NCBI RefSeq assembly: GCF_037126465.1
Contig: NC_088206.1
Location: 74,341,687 to 74,405,686 of the forward strand
From: Ornithodoros turicata
Taxonomy: Eukaryota; Arthropoda; Arachnida; Ixodida; Argasidae
Direction: 5' to 3'
Length of the DNA: 64,000 nucleotides
Shown piece by piece: positions 24,201 to 35,189 of the stretch; position 1 is the first letter of the stretch; each line of letters starts with the position of its first letter. The translations under genes were made by a program, and so were the position numbers. The notes beneath the pieces are model-generated. The model was not told where the DNA came from and ran no database searches. It saw nothing but the letters and a program-made list of their open reading frames with translations.

Positions 24201-27200
24201 ACGCTCAAGGTCAGTTAAAATTCTACAATAAACTTCAGGCAAATGAGTTTTACCAAATGAGTTACTATGAGTTAGATTATGGCATAAACCATACCTGCAA
24301 AGTCTCCCGATTGTATGAATGCGCCCAGGAAAAGTTGCATTTTTTTTTTTTTTCTCTCATTTACCTTTAAAAGCTTCCCAAACTTATTCCTCATGAATTA
24401 GAACACATTTTTTGCGGAAGGCTGGGTATCTCAACAAAGGGGTGAAGAGCAAACCACATAATGCCACATGAGCATCCATGACTGGATGTGTCCATATTTC
24501 TTGAGAAGACTCTCTATCATCAGTCCAGTCTCGTACAGTAGTTTCATTTCCTCCAATGGTGCTCTCTGAACAGAAGACGTGCCAAATGGATTTTGACGGG
24601 TTTTCTGGCTGAGCACAACCGCTGTTCCACAAAATGTTCCCAAAACGTGACGGGTGCAGACTGTCCAAGACCACTGCCGTCATTGGTGAAATGGCTGCGC
24701 CCACAAAAATGCAATGTTGGAGAACCTCTGCAATTGTGGTCGACGGAAGCAACAGTATGACGTAGGAGGTGGCAATGATGTCTCGATTGCACAAAATTAT
24801 TGCATAGCGCATACTGCGGGCCCGAATTTTGAGTTTGTCAGGTTGGCAGGTATGCATCAACAAAAAATGTGCCATTTTGATGCAGAGAGTCAACGAGAGG
24901 AGCAAGAAATATCTGAGAGTTTCATCATGGGCGAGACACTAAGCACAATCACAGAATGTGTTGGGACCCAGCGACCCACAGCTGCTGCTCTGGGTCTCAA
25001 AGAAAGTATTGAAGAATGTATGAGGATAAGAGATAAACTAGGTAAGGCCATCACCTAATAGGCCTTAACGGCCCTTAAGAAAATGCAATTGTGCCTGTAC
25101 AGAAGTAGTGGAAGAAAGTGGGGAACTAGATCTGGAAGGGCTGGACGAGGAGGAATTAGATTCTGTGAGTTTCCCTCTCTCCCCTCTAACACCATCTAAC
25201 TTAACTCAATGATGTAATTACAGTACATAATGACGGATGCCGAAGTAAAGCTCAAGACAAAATTTTGGACGACTCACCATGCAGAGTACCTAAAGGAGCT
25301 CAAAGGTTTGTTTGCTGCCAATTACAAGTAGATTACAGATAGATTTATTGTCTCTCTTTAGAAAAACAAGATAGAAAAGCTGAGGAAAGTGAAAGTAGCA
25401 AGCCTGAGCCAAAAAAGGTATTCCCCTTGACTTTGATGTTTGTGTGAATTGATATTGAAGCACAAAATGTTGTACGATAAATGGAAAATGGAGGGGTGAA
25501 ATTTTGTGCCCTCCAAGAGATGAGGCCAGACTACAAAGACATCTAAGTTGAACAAAAGGTGTGTTCTTTTTTAAAGAGACCTGTTCTTAAGTGCACACGA
25601 GGTGTAGACACAGTTCTGAACCAGTTGCACTCGAGAAACACCTATGGCTCCTAAAAAGAATGAGCAAGTGCAGACCTTGTCATATGCTACAGAGCATTTT
25701 CGTGTGTGCTAGCATGGCTGTGCTGTAGCTTTGCAAACTTCAGCTTTGTTTGTACCAACAATTCATAAGCGGATACTGGCTCTTTCCTTATAGCGTCCTC
25801 TTTTAACGGCACAAATAATCGCAATATTGCTCAAATAATTGTTTCGGCACATGGAATGTTCCGCTTTAGACGGACATGTGATAAACCAAGTATTAGTGAT
25901 CGCCTTTTCACAGTGCATATCTGTTGTTCATCGGGATCACATCGTTCTAGCTTCTGGAGACTGTACCAGTTTTAAGCGACACAGATGAAAGAGCCAAGTG
26001 GCATATCTATAGTTTACTTGCACATTAACTGTGCGAACAAGAAGCATGACAGGTACTTGAAAAGAAGCGCACACAAATCTTGCTCCATGTCACAAGTAAA
26101 TACTTCCCATCTTGAATTAAACGCTTGCCATTATCTTACAACACCGGGACACAAACCAAGTGCTCTCCGCCATCTTGTTGTCTGTTGCTCGACCAGGATA
26201 TGTCGTGCAAGAAAATTAAGAAGTAGTGCAGAACTAGGTCAGCACTTCCCCAATAAGAATGTGAGAGTGTCGCACTTCTTACACTAGTTCAGGTAAGCAA
26301 AACGCAGCTAAAGTTTTACAAAAACTATTTTAGCGTAATGTAGCAAAGGCTTCTAGATAGGCATAAACAATACGCCTCGTGCATGAACTAAAGGTGGCGC
26401 TTTGCGTGGCCACGTAGCGGTGGGAAAGCAATTTTTTTGTATGAGTCGTCCAATATCGAAACCAGTCAGAAGTGTATGTGCGGGTGTCATGAAAATAAAA
26501 AATGCGTGTACCTTTGCAGATTTCAATCGCTTTAAAATGTCTTCAGCGGTCAATAATGCATAAGACTACAGTTGAGCCCGTTTATTACAATCTTCGATAG
26601 AACGATAACTCCGATATTGCGATTGAATTGTTGGTTCCCGTCAGCTCTCCCATTGAAGTATATATGTAAACAAAACATCAATATAACGATTGCCGCGAAA
26701 GCGCTTGCTCGCATACAGCGATCGGAATTCTCCCGGCGGCCGGCAAAACGCGTGAAAATTAGAAAGCAAGACTGCACCATTTCACTGAAAACAAATATCA
26801 TTGGCATTTTCAAGAGCCTTCGCCTCCATGCCCACTAAAGTGAGAACGCAGTGCTTTTATCCGCGCATGACTGCCGGGGATTAGATGCGTGCGTTGCAAG
26901 GCACGCATCGAAAGGAACTTGGAAAGGGCGGAAGGAGCTCGCCAGAAGTAGAGGAGGTTGCTCCCTCTCCACATCGTTCTCTCTTCTTTTGCTGCGTGCT
27001 TGCTACGATGGCGTCCGTGGTTCCGAGACGCTTTTTGACGAGGAAAGACGCGTGGCTCGACCCCAAGTTACATGCGGGTTTCGTACTGGTGCAAAACCGC
27101 ATTGTGAAGTACCGCGGCTTCGAAAACGTGTATTGGCAGACAGTTGTCACCACAGCGTGTCACCACCCAAACACGCGATTACCCATGGCGGAGGCGCATT

Positions 27201-30200
27201 CTGATGGACCTCGCAGTCCCGATCGTGAGAATGATGACTACGGCATTGGATGACAAGCAATGGATGAGGTCATCGATCTCAAAAGGTGTGGCGCCTCACA
27301 CGGTATCGGCAGTTATGTTATCAAAAGCTTTCGACGCACAGCTGCGTCAATTTAAAGCTAGATAAAATGCTTCTGTGCTCCCAACAAACGCGCATATTCA
27401 GCGGCGTTCTTCGTGGGCGTTCTTCGTTCTTCAGCGGCGTGGTGATCTACTTCGTTTACGCAAACCCGAGCGGCAATTTCTCGAAAGCTCGTTTCTAACG
27501 ATACTCTGATATAACGATCTGATTTCGTGTTCCCGTCAATATCGTTATAAATGGGCTCGACTGTATATGCAGAAGCAGGCGGTATTACAATTCTTTGAGC
27601 TTTTCTTCGTGCACACAGCACTTGCGTGTGTTTTCTGTTATACTGTTGTATACACAGTTGTTCTGTCATACTTTCTATGTCGATGAACCGTATCTTCAAC
27701 AGAAGCGGAGTTGAAAAGCCAATGAAACAATGAATGAGACAACTTTTATTGCCCATAAACATCAACATGGAAAAGATGCAGGGGACAACAATAAAACTCG
27801 TGTCTCCTTTTTTTTCTTTTACAATCAAGCTCAAACTTATAAACTCAAAACTCGTGTCTAACCAACAGTAGAAAAATCCAGCGAACGATATCGCTAGCGA
27901 ACTAGTGCAGCGAATGATGTCGCTTTTATGTTACTGATTGAATGACGTGCAGATTTGATTATCTATGAACGGATGAAAAAGGCCTCCTTTTTCAACTAAT
28001 GGGGAAAGCGAATGGTAACACTTGGTCAGCGGTGATTTGTTTAATCAGTTATCCGCAACCACGCCCCTGTATTTTTTGTGCGTGCAGGAACATGTGGGAC
28101 CATTTTTCTGCCCACACACGTATTTGTGCGCTATGGCATTAGTTTTAGCAGCTATCAATTGAGGCGCGGCGTCATCGAAGCAAGATGACTGTTGAAAGCC
28201 TACGAATAGCAAGCCCTCGAGAACTGACTTTCCGTGGCGCTTTGCACAAATCATATAGAGTGCCTATGAGAGCATCATAGATACTGTTTTTGTAGACAAC
28301 TATAAATAAATAATTACGTAAAATCCGTAGCCACAAAAAATTTCAGCTTTGTACTTGTTTCAATATTAAAAAGGAATGGCTTTCGATGTTCTTTCATTCT
28401 GCTACTGGACTTTCACCTGAACACCTGTATTTAAAGGTTTAATTTTACGTCACATAGTAGGTACATATTCTCTTGGAGCCACAAGAGACTATCCTTGACT
28501 TTGCTGACCAAGAGCGAGGGAGGCTCCGCCCCCAAATGGCGTGCCAATAGGAGGACTCGGGAGGCGGAGCGCTTGGCTCGGGATATGTGAGCCGCTGTCG
28601 TCTGCTTCTTCCGGTAGAGCTACGACCTTGAAGCCTCTGCTCTCGCGTAAGAGATGGCGCAACATTGGCGCCCGGTAAGGGCACGTGTGGTCACCATAAC
28701 TTTGAGCCTCGACCTTGAGACTGGCCGGTAACCTAAATTCCGATGATGCGGCGATAGCAAACCATAGAAATATTTGTTCTACTCCTCGCACTGAAATAAA
28801 TAATTTAAGCAGCAACATTTCTGTCCTTTTTACATACTTGCGTAACTACTTACGAAAAGAAACACACAGTACAATTATTTTAAATTATTTATTTCAGTGT
28901 GAGGAGTAGAACAAATATTTCTTTAATTCTTCATGAGCTGAGACAATGTTTACGCAAAAGAGCGGAGCGAAATGTCGAACTGGCCACAAATTTGGTAATG
29001 TAATGACATATCCATGAAGCATAATCGTCAAAACTACGCACTATGGTTTGCTATCGCCGCGTTATCGGAATTTAGGTTACCGGCCAGTGTCAAGGTCGAG
29101 GCTCAAAGTTATGGTGACCACACGTGCCCTTACCGAGCGCCAATGTTGCGCCATCTCTTACGCGAGAGCAGAGGCTTCGAGGTCGTAGCTCTACCGGAAG
29201 AAGCAGACGACAGCGGCTCACATATCCCGAGCCGAGCGCTCCGCCTCCCGAGTCCTCCTATTGGCGCGCCATTTGGGGGCGCAGCCTCCCTCGCTCTTGG
29301 TCAGCAAAGTCAAAGATAGTCCCACAAAACTCACGTGCAAAGACTGTATCTCGTAGCTTTTTTAGATAAATTAACTGGGTAACCGGATAAAAAAATGACG
29401 CATGCCAGATCTTTCTTGACCGACTCTGCGACTCTTATATCTCATGTGAAATGTGTGTTCTCGTAGATCCAAACTTGGTCATAGTGGCCTTTTAATAAAT
29501 GTATATTCCCCCTACTGTGTTTAGGCAACATTTATTTTAAACGTGAAACATGACAGTGATCAGGTTTGGTATGATAATTTGTGGATTTCGTGACGAGTCA
29601 TGAGCTTCCCTGCTCAATCTATTCCTCATGTCACGTTCAAGTATGAACATTTCCACTTACTGCCTTTGTTTTTGGCCAACCAGATTAACTATCACATGGT
29701 GCATTCCAAGCCAACTGATCCTGTCGCAGATTGTCACGAAAAATATCAGAGTTCATTATGGGTGGCATTTGGTAATCCCAAATATTAGCCTCTGAAGTAA
29801 ACCCTGTGGAAGTGTTCTACTGCACCAAAAACATGTTTTGTAGAAGGATTATGCTACTACCTATTGACCGGGTCTCAGTAATCTGCCGCAAAATTTAGGA
29901 TTTGGGGAATTCTGGGAAATGCTTCAAAATTTGCCCAAATTTGACATTTTTTAATAAAAATCACTACAGCTCCTAACAAAACCTAATTTTGCAGGCATAA
30001 CGTTCATCAGGACGACGACACTGAGCTAGAAAGACGTTCTTCAACTGTAGAAGAACGTCTCATTTATGCGTAAAAAAAAAAAAAAGTACTTTATTGGACG
30101 TGGGCTTCGCAGCGCGGTCGCCAAGTGTGCTCCTGCTCACCTCGACTGAAATTATGACGACATAAAATGAATAAGCCAATATTAAAAAGGTGATTGATTC

Positions 30201-33200
30201 AACCGTCTCAATGTCGGGGCCGCAAGGGTCCCAAGTTTCCCTTTTTGGCCCCATACGACCATAAAGTCTATAGATCTCGACCTTTCACACCTTGCATTCC
30301 GTCATGGGTTTCTCCTTCCTTCAGGTCTCAGATTTTTTTTACCAGTGCTCTTTGACCAATAAGTTTTAGTTTGAACTTAACTGACTTGGATATGTGCAAT
30401 CTGCTCAGCTTGATTTGTTAAACTGCTCCTTTTTGATTATGGTTGTCATTGAGCTATCTGCTGTTTTGTGCTATATGTGCGCTACATAAATATGTGCGAG
30501 AGAAAATCTAGCTGAAACGAGTGGGAAAATTTTAAATGCTGATAACAAATTATGCTACAACAGAAACAGTCCTGTTTCGTCAAAGAATACTGTTGTGAGA
30601 ATGACATGAGCTTTGCAGCAACCTGACACCAAAAGGTTCTCAAAGGAAGATTATAGCCTCCCTTTTAATTTTCATTTTTGGCCACACATATCGCTGTTAT
30701 GTTTATCAAATATTCATTCATGAGGTGCCAAAATTTGGCTGTTAAATGGCAGCTGTAGGCTAGCTTTTGCTGCCACCCGTGATGTTGCAAAAATGCCAGA
30801 CAGAGATTTTATTTCGTCGTAGCATTGAGATGCAGCATCATCTGTGAAATAAGAATTTTACTAAGAAATAGGTCACTAACTGTAATCTCAAAGTGTGTCA
30901 ATCGTGAAAACTGGGAAGGACAGAGAACCTCGATAATTGAGTGCAAAAGTTATGGGTAAAAGTTAGAGTAAAACAAGCTGCGGCAAATGCAGGAAAGCGA
31001 TTCAACACTTACCCCTGTGGATATTTTTCGCCTTTGTTTCATCGACGTGTTTCAGTAGGTTCAAATGACAACCACAATAAAAATGAAGCAGTGCTTGAAA
31101 CCAAGGTGTCGAACCCGAACCGGAGCTAACCGGTTCCGCAACAAAACAGTTGGAACATAAAAGAAGTCAGCATAAGAGTTCATCTCAATTCCCGAACGAA
31201 GACACATTGGTATTATCATGACGCGTCCATAACTTGGATTCTAAATAATAAAAGTTGTGCTTATTGGTAGTGCAATTGTGTCCTGACACATTACCTTTGC
31301 GTTGTGGATTAACTGGTACGGTTTCAGATGGATTCACGTTGCGAATGCAGTGTGTCTTCAAGTACCGTCGTCCAAGTAAAATGCTGTCCATCTTATGAGG
31401 CTTTCTTTAAGTGTACTGTGCTGGCACTGTGCTTGTGAAAAAGTGTGTGTTTGGGAACAGAAAGTAGCAGGACTTCATCAGCATGGACTCACAGCATGGA
31501 ATTTACAACAAGTGTTCATCCATTTCTCCTTTCTCTCGCTAAAGGGGGTACCTGACCGCTAAAAACGTCAATGCAGACAACAGCAGTAAGCTATTAGCCA
31601 CGCAGTTCCTGATAAAAGCAGTTTTATGGAACGAATAAAATGGAAGTATTGAACTGGTTTGCAAACCGGTTCAATTTTTGGCAAGGCCGAACCCGAAGTG
31701 AACCGGCACGAAATCAAAGCAACGCAAACCCGAACTGAACCCGTATTTTTTCGTGGTTCGACACCCTGCTTGAAACTGTGTTTTAAAACTGCCGCAAATA
31801 TAGAATTTTCCTGCGCTTAAGAATTTGCTCATTTTCGTTTGTCAAGCGCCATTATTATCAATGAAGATTTAAAAAAAATGAGAGACCTTAAGGAAGCAGA
31901 AACCCCCAAGGTGGAGTGCAAGTTGTACACGTTTGAGACAGCAGTAAAAAGTCATGATGCAATTAAACCTCATAACGGCATACTTCAATCCCACTGCTGG
32001 TGCCTTTTCTTTAACTGCCATCATTTGAGTCTACAGGTGAACTTGAAGCGACCTCTGCGGCCCCGTCATTAAGATGCTCGAAAATGGTAATGCTAACGGA
32101 AACAGAAATGGTATATTACCCAAATTGGCGATGGTAACTATAACGGAAATGCATACCACAGTCCTCCATTACTGGAGACAGAAACGGAAACGAAAATTAT
32201 CATCCGGTATTGAACTCGGGTAATGGCTATTCCTGTTGTGTGATGGAATTTGAGTGACTTTCCATTTCTGTTTTTGTATTTTGATGACTCCATTCCCTGT
32301 AATGCTCTACATCGTACACGAGAGCATGGAAAGAAGGCACAATAATGGATCTCGAGGGTGCATCCCTCGTTTACCTTATCCCAGTCCTCGGAACTCCATG
32401 ACATCAACACATGACTATACTCCACCATAGCACGAGGATGAGAACCTACGCTTTTTACTTACTTATTTCATACTTTTTTTTTCATTTCACCGTGACCATG
32501 GCAGTATTATTTACTACTGAGAGCCTTAGTGAAGTCAACGCTTACGAATGCGACACTGGATGAAGGTTACGCACATCTTGAGTTGCAGGACTCCGAGGAA
32601 CCAAAGACATGTTCCTACATTGTTTATTTTAAGGCTTGCAAGATGTGCTCATCCCAACCACGTAAAATTACTTGTATAGTGTGTACGCGTGACACCGAAG
32701 CAGCACTTGGGCAAAACAGGGTGCTAATAGATCCGGACGGGCTGTCCTCCCGCAGCTCTGTAACAGCTGTTCCATTACCGGAAACAGTAACGGAAACGTA
32801 ACGGAAATGATATCGAAAGGCCGGTATCAGAAACGGATAACGGAAAGGAAAATATAGCAGTAACGAAAATACGTCCGTTATCCTTCCCTGCTTTTAATGT
32901 TGACCTTACTTTCTTGGAGAACAGTCTCCAGCATTTCTTTTGCTCAGTTTTATACTACGGGGTGACCAAGGTGCGCTCATATTTGGTGACCGTGCTGCGA
33001 AGCCAGAATACTGCCAAAAAAAAAATAATTTCTCCAGTTTAACACAAAGCACTTTGCTAATTTTTTCTCTGTGCATAAATGACACGTTCTTCTACAGTTC
33101 TATGTGAAGCACATCTTTCTGGCTTGTTATCGCCATTGAAAATTTTCTCACTGAAATACGTACTTTTCGAAGATTTGTGATTTAACGATTTTTTTTACTG

Positions 33201-35189
33201 TACCTGAATCTCTGAGCAAAGAGTCGAGAATTTTTTATTAGAAGGTAGTCCTGATGGACTTTACACCTGCAAGAGTTGGGTTTGTTAGGCTGCGTTATTT
33301 TTATAAAAAATGTCAAAGATAGGCAAATTTTGAAGTGTTTCCCAGAATTCCCCCCATCCTAAATTTTGCAGCAGACTACTGAGTGAGTAGGTGGCATGAT
33401 CCTTCTGGAAGATACGAGGGTGGATGAAATATAAACGAGACTTTTGTTGCATTCTGTCAATTGCCGCCACTTGTGCACGTGCTAGGTAGGTGGTCAGGTG
33501 AGAAGCATTTCTTTTGTAATCACACCTGCCTATTGCGCAGCGTATTATTATAAACTTTTTTGCTCGTGAGGGTGTAAAACCGACTAAAATTCTACACAGA
33601 TTGGCGGTGCAGTTTGGGGTGAAACACTGTCGAGGTCGCGTTTGTTTGCCTGGCATAAGGAATTTGTGGAAGGCTGCCCCTGTCAAAGCAAAGACATGGC
33701 TGTCAGCTGGCAAGGCGCTCGCTCCTGTTTTTTTCTTTTTTTTGGACAAGCACGGCATTTTATGCATTGATTTCTTGCACAATCGTTGCACCATCAACGC
33801 TGCATATTACTGTGAACTTTGCGTGAGGTTAAACTTGCTTACTGCAGCAAAAGGTGTGAGCAACCGACACGTACATGACAATGCCAGACTCCACATGTGC
33901 AAAATTAAGGGAAATGGGCTGGATGCCACTGAAACACCTTCCCTATAGCCCTGAGTTAAAGCGTTGTGACTTTCACCCGTCTGGTCCACTCAAAGAAGCT
34001 CTATGAGGCCAACGATTCGACAACGCAGTGGAGGAGATAACAAACTTGTTTTTATAAAGAGGGAAAAATGCATTTCTACATCGGGACACACTCTGTTTAT
34101 ATTTGATCCACCCTGGTATGTTTAAATATTGAGCTTCTTCGTTGCAGTAGAACACATGCTTCCAAAGAGGGTATGGTTTTTGCTCGCAGCGTTGGTGGTG
34201 TCTACCACAGTGAACTCTGATTTCTTTGATGATATCGACGATGGTCGAGCTGCATCGCTGGATCACTTGGTGTGGAACATGGAGAAAGGGCTCTGAAATT
34301 ATCAGGACATTCACCATGTAGCTAATTTGTTTCGTTTTCCTGTGCATCAGATCAAACGATTTAACACTCTTCTGTACGTCTCTAAACAGTTGATCTTAGA
34401 CCAACAAGGCTGGTCTTGCTTTTTAGCGTAACTAGAAAAATATGTAACAATTAAAAATAAAACAGCAATCTCAGACAGCAGTTTATTGTACGCGTTATCC
34501 TAGGAGCACATTTCACTCATCTGACTGTCTCAGAGAACTTGGGCATGCATTGGAGTTGTTTTTCTACCAAGAGAGATGAATGTGCGATCTGTTCAGCGGA
34601 AACGACGCAAGAAGCCCAACCTCCAGGCCAATACAGCGGGTGAAGCCATAGAAAAAATGCTGCAGGAAAAACGCATCTCGAGCAAAATTAATTATGATGT
34701 GTTGAGAAGCTTGTCAGACGACCAACAACAGGCCTCAAGGACAGCTGAAGACTCGAGGTTGAAGAAGGTGAAGAAGGCTCCTCCCACCCAACAGCTATCT
34801 TCCTTGATATCCACTATTAAGTCCATTGCACAGTAAGTAGACAATTTCCCTTTTTCCCCTTCTCATCTTCCACCATTCTTCCTCTTCCAGGAGCCAACCC
34901 GAGGAGGAGAAGAAAGACAACGTAAGTTTCTTCCACAGAGAAATTCCACAGAGAAACATTCTTGCCCTTCTTCTATAGGATGAGCCACAACAAGCTGCAA
35001 TTGAGCAAAGACTCGTTGCAGATGATGATGATGATGATGATTTTGATGAGCAGCAGTTGAGCGTAGCACAGCTTTTGGGACAGCATCGAGGTCAGTTGGA
35101 TTTTGTGATAAACATAAAAATAAAAATTCATTTTTGCAGGGGAACAAGTAGAGGAGTACTATGTGGAGGACGACTACTTAGAAGACTAG
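15238..35189 (+). CDS. BRF1: TFIIIB subunit BRF1
   Basis: TFIIB-related factor that with TBP and BDP1 recruits RNA polymerase III to tRNA and 5S genes. Fourteen exons join in phase to 605 codons plus stop: 15238-15424, 16373-16438, 16494-16667, 17928-18032, 23688-23931, 23989-24209, 24850-25041, 25103-25164, 25224-25305, 25362-25417, 34597-34832, 34891-34921, 34979-35090, 35140-35189. The zinc ribbon uses C7, C10, C26 and C29. Cyclin repeat 1 has [16 protein letters not shown] and RHLTRGR; repeat 2 has [19 protein letters not shown]. Later come LTLEEFM.IDLEEE, the acidic [35 protein letters not shown] (TBP-binding block) and an acidic tail with seven aspartates. Intron 4 contains two complete genes and intron 10 is 9.2 kb of repeats. 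AATAAA is at 35216-35221. The exon 24850-25041 is less conserved and its acceptor is the weakest call. Confidence 0.93.
15693..15960. mobile_element. Foldback element in BRF1 intron 1
   Basis: Nested inverted repeats. The outer arms, about 15693-15752 and 15893-15960, share the block GTAGGTAGGATTAGACAGGA and its complement. The inner arms, 15802-15827 and 15836-15872, share GGAGATTCCACTCAAC and its complement around a 7-nt loop. There is no ORF. This looks like a foldback MITE. Confidence 0.8.
18863..20643 (-). CDS. BTBD6: BTB-BACK-PHR protein, BTBD3/BTBD6 type
   Basis: Adaptor for Cullin-3 ubiquitin ligases; BTBD6 (Drosophila lute) promotes neuronal differentiation by targeting Plzf. Four exons: 20643-20574, 20392-20188, 20131-19961, 19904-18863, giving 495 codons plus stop. 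Residues 24-75 are proline- and serine-rich. The BTB domain (about 80-190) has [34 protein letters not shown] and [16 protein letters not shown]. The BACK domain includes [20 protein letters not shown]. The C-terminal PHR domain has [29 protein letters not shown] and ends [20 protein letters not shown] minus-strand AATAAA is at 18849-18844, 14 nt past the stop. It lies wholly inside BRF1 intron 4, antisense to it. BTBD3 and BTBD6 cannot be told apart from this sequence alone. Confidence 0.92.
20644..20889. promoter_or_regulatory. Bidirectional promoter region BTBD6/SF3A1
   Basis: Only 246 bp lie between the start codons of the leftward BTBD6-like gene and rightward SF3A1, so the two must share promoter DNA. 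It contains a T/C-rich tract (CTTTTTTTTTCTC followed by repeated TC) at about 20744-20770. No TATA box is evident. Confidence 0.6.
20890..22986 (+). CDS. SF3A1: Splicing factor 3A subunit 1, single exon
   Basis: SF3A1 (yeast Prp21) is a U2 snRNP subunit needed for branch-site recognition in the nucleus. One uninterrupted ORF of 698 codons starts at AAAATGGCT. SURP1 is at residues 38-82 ([17 protein letters not shown]), SURP2 at 141-188 ([16 protein letters not shown]), followed by the PRP21 region, an acidic stretch around 295-320, and proline-rich runs at 495-545. The ubiquitin-like domain is at 606-692 ([19 protein letters not shown]) with a short GGRKK end. It is somewhat shorter than human (793). 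It lies in BRF1 intron 4 on the same strand. The lack of introns, while every neighbour has many, suggests a retrocopy that kept or took over the function; the frame is intact. An AATAAA at 22982-22987 overlaps the stop codon. Confidence 0.96.
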   Translation: MAPIVEVAPQQEEATEEAKQVPATPKPTIGIIYPPPELRNIVDKTASFVARNGPEFEARIRQNEINNSKFNFLNATDPYHAYYEHKVKEAKEGKGPAEAIQPPKPTPEKQEIRKIIEPPIIPKEPPAEFEFIAEPPSISAIDLDIVKLTAQFVARNGRQFLTNLMNREQRNYQFDFLRPQHSLFNYFMRLLEQYTKVLIPNKSMLMKLKMEADDPKVVLNQVKYRVEWTRFQEAQKRREEEEAERERVQYAQIDWHDFVVVETVDYQPNEPGLFPPPTCPEEVGSRVLAQQRMEEEGEEVEMEVESDEEGVEEVSKNEESPSPPKEAPPLPPNPEQVVVRKDYNPKGTKTQKASSEQYLISPITGEKIPADKMQEHMRIGLLDPRWVEQRDRAMQERMQQDEVFAPGTAIESSLKQFAERRTDIFGFGDEETAIGKKIGEEERRLPEKVTWDGHTGSMEAATKAARANITIEEQIQQIHKIKGLLPDEEKERIGPAKPAGPPPLPPNPPPQEKKKPPLPPMPPKPLPPPPRPVVITAAPRPQIINPAPTLLMPPHIPGLISVTTAIPASVQHTSFVTIPEAEEEPPSKRHKSEDALVPEADFLKQYRGPVTIKVQVPEASDKAEWKLKGQTVTLTLPLTDTISVLKAKLHEELGMPPGKQKLQYEGMFVKDSNSLAFYNVTPNAVVSLQVKERGGRKK
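23041..23687. other. Rest of BRF1 intron 4
   Basis: About 650 bp between SF3A1 and BRF1 exon 5. No ORF of note, no terminal repeats recognised. It ends in the polypyrimidine acceptor TTTTTCAG. Confidence 0.5.
26569..27563. mobile_element. pogo/Tigger-like DNA element
   Basis: A 995-bp element in BRF1 intron 10. The left end CAGTTGAGCCCGTTTATTAC and the reverse-complemented right end CAGTCGAGCCCATTTATAAC form terminal inverted repeats, each flanked by TA, the usual target of Tc1/mariner/pogo elements. The best inner ORF (26885-27253, 122 codons) has no transposase motif that I recognise, so the element is non-autonomous or badly decayed. Confidence 0.75.
28470..29325. mobile_element. Large foldback element, ~300-bp arms
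   Basis: The left arm (28470-28765) and right arm (29030-29325) are near-perfect inverted copies; both contain CTTCTTCCGGTAGAGC or its complement and a ggaGGCTCCGCCCCCAAAT-type end. A second inner inverted pair (28766-28805 and 28880-28918, core CTACTCCTC..CTGAAATAAA) sits next to the left arm but is separated from the right arm by about 110 bp. Mirror ORFs of about 100 codons arise from the arms and are not separate genes. Confidence 0.85.
29770..30115 (-). repeat. Dispersed repeat B, copy 1
   Basis: Inverted relative to copy 2 at 32965-33412. Shared blocks, read on the minus strand, are CATAAATGA.ACGTTCTTCTA, AAAAATGTCAAA, TTTCCCAGAATTCCCC, ATCCTAAATTTTGC and ATCCTTCT. No coding potential. 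The class is unknown. Confidence 0.7.
31102..31768. mobile_element. hAT-like MITE with perfect 8-bp target duplication
   Basis: The left end CAAGGTGTCGAACC and the complement of the right end CAGGGTGTCGAACC are terminal inverted repeats. CTTGAAAC flanks both sides (31094-31101 and 31769-31776), the 8-bp duplication expected of hAT transposons. The 667 bp have no transposase. A partial relative lies at about 470-755. Confidence 0.88.
32075..32895. repeat. ACGGAAA-rich repeat region
   Basis: Both ends of this stretch carry many degenerate copies of TAACGGAAA (for example near 32092, 32137, 32178, 32780, 32795, 32840), with a different 500-bp centre. The layout suggests a mobile element with subterminal repeats, but no clean terminal inverted repeat or target duplication was found. 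Confidence 0.45.
32965..33412 (+). repeat. Dispersed repeat B, copy 2 (left part)
   Basis: Matches copy 1 in inverted orientation and is cut by the mariner at 33415-34116. The match resumes at about 34119-34190 (GCAGTAGAACAC block), so the mariner jumped into an older repeat. Confidence 0.7.
33415..34116 (+). pseudogene. Dead mariner transposon
   Basis: The 702-bp element is flanked by TA. The left end CGAGGGTGGATGAAATATAA and complement of the right end CCAGGGTGGATCAAATATAA are inverted repeats. The plus strand keeps broken transposase pieces: [11 protein letters not shown] and INAAYYCEL, then HDNARLH (second catalytic Asp) at about 33877, and [18 protein letters not shown] (third catalytic Asp region) at about 33950-34000, with stops and frameshifts. 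The N-terminal DNA-binding half is missing, as expected from 0.7 kb against the usual 1.3 kb. Confidence 0.85.

Noticed and set aside
24384..24905. Minus-strand ORF of 173 codons overlapping BRF1 exon 7
   Set aside because: No recognised family and it overlaps a supported BRF1 exon. It could be part of a decayed element in intron 6, but I cannot support that.
28445..29369. Mirror ORFs of about 80-109 codons that look like two related genes
   Set aside because: Both are produced by the two arms of the foldback element; not independent genes.
33285..33797. Minus-strand ORF of 170 codons
   Set aside because: Antisense to mariner transposase remains and repeat B; a shadow.
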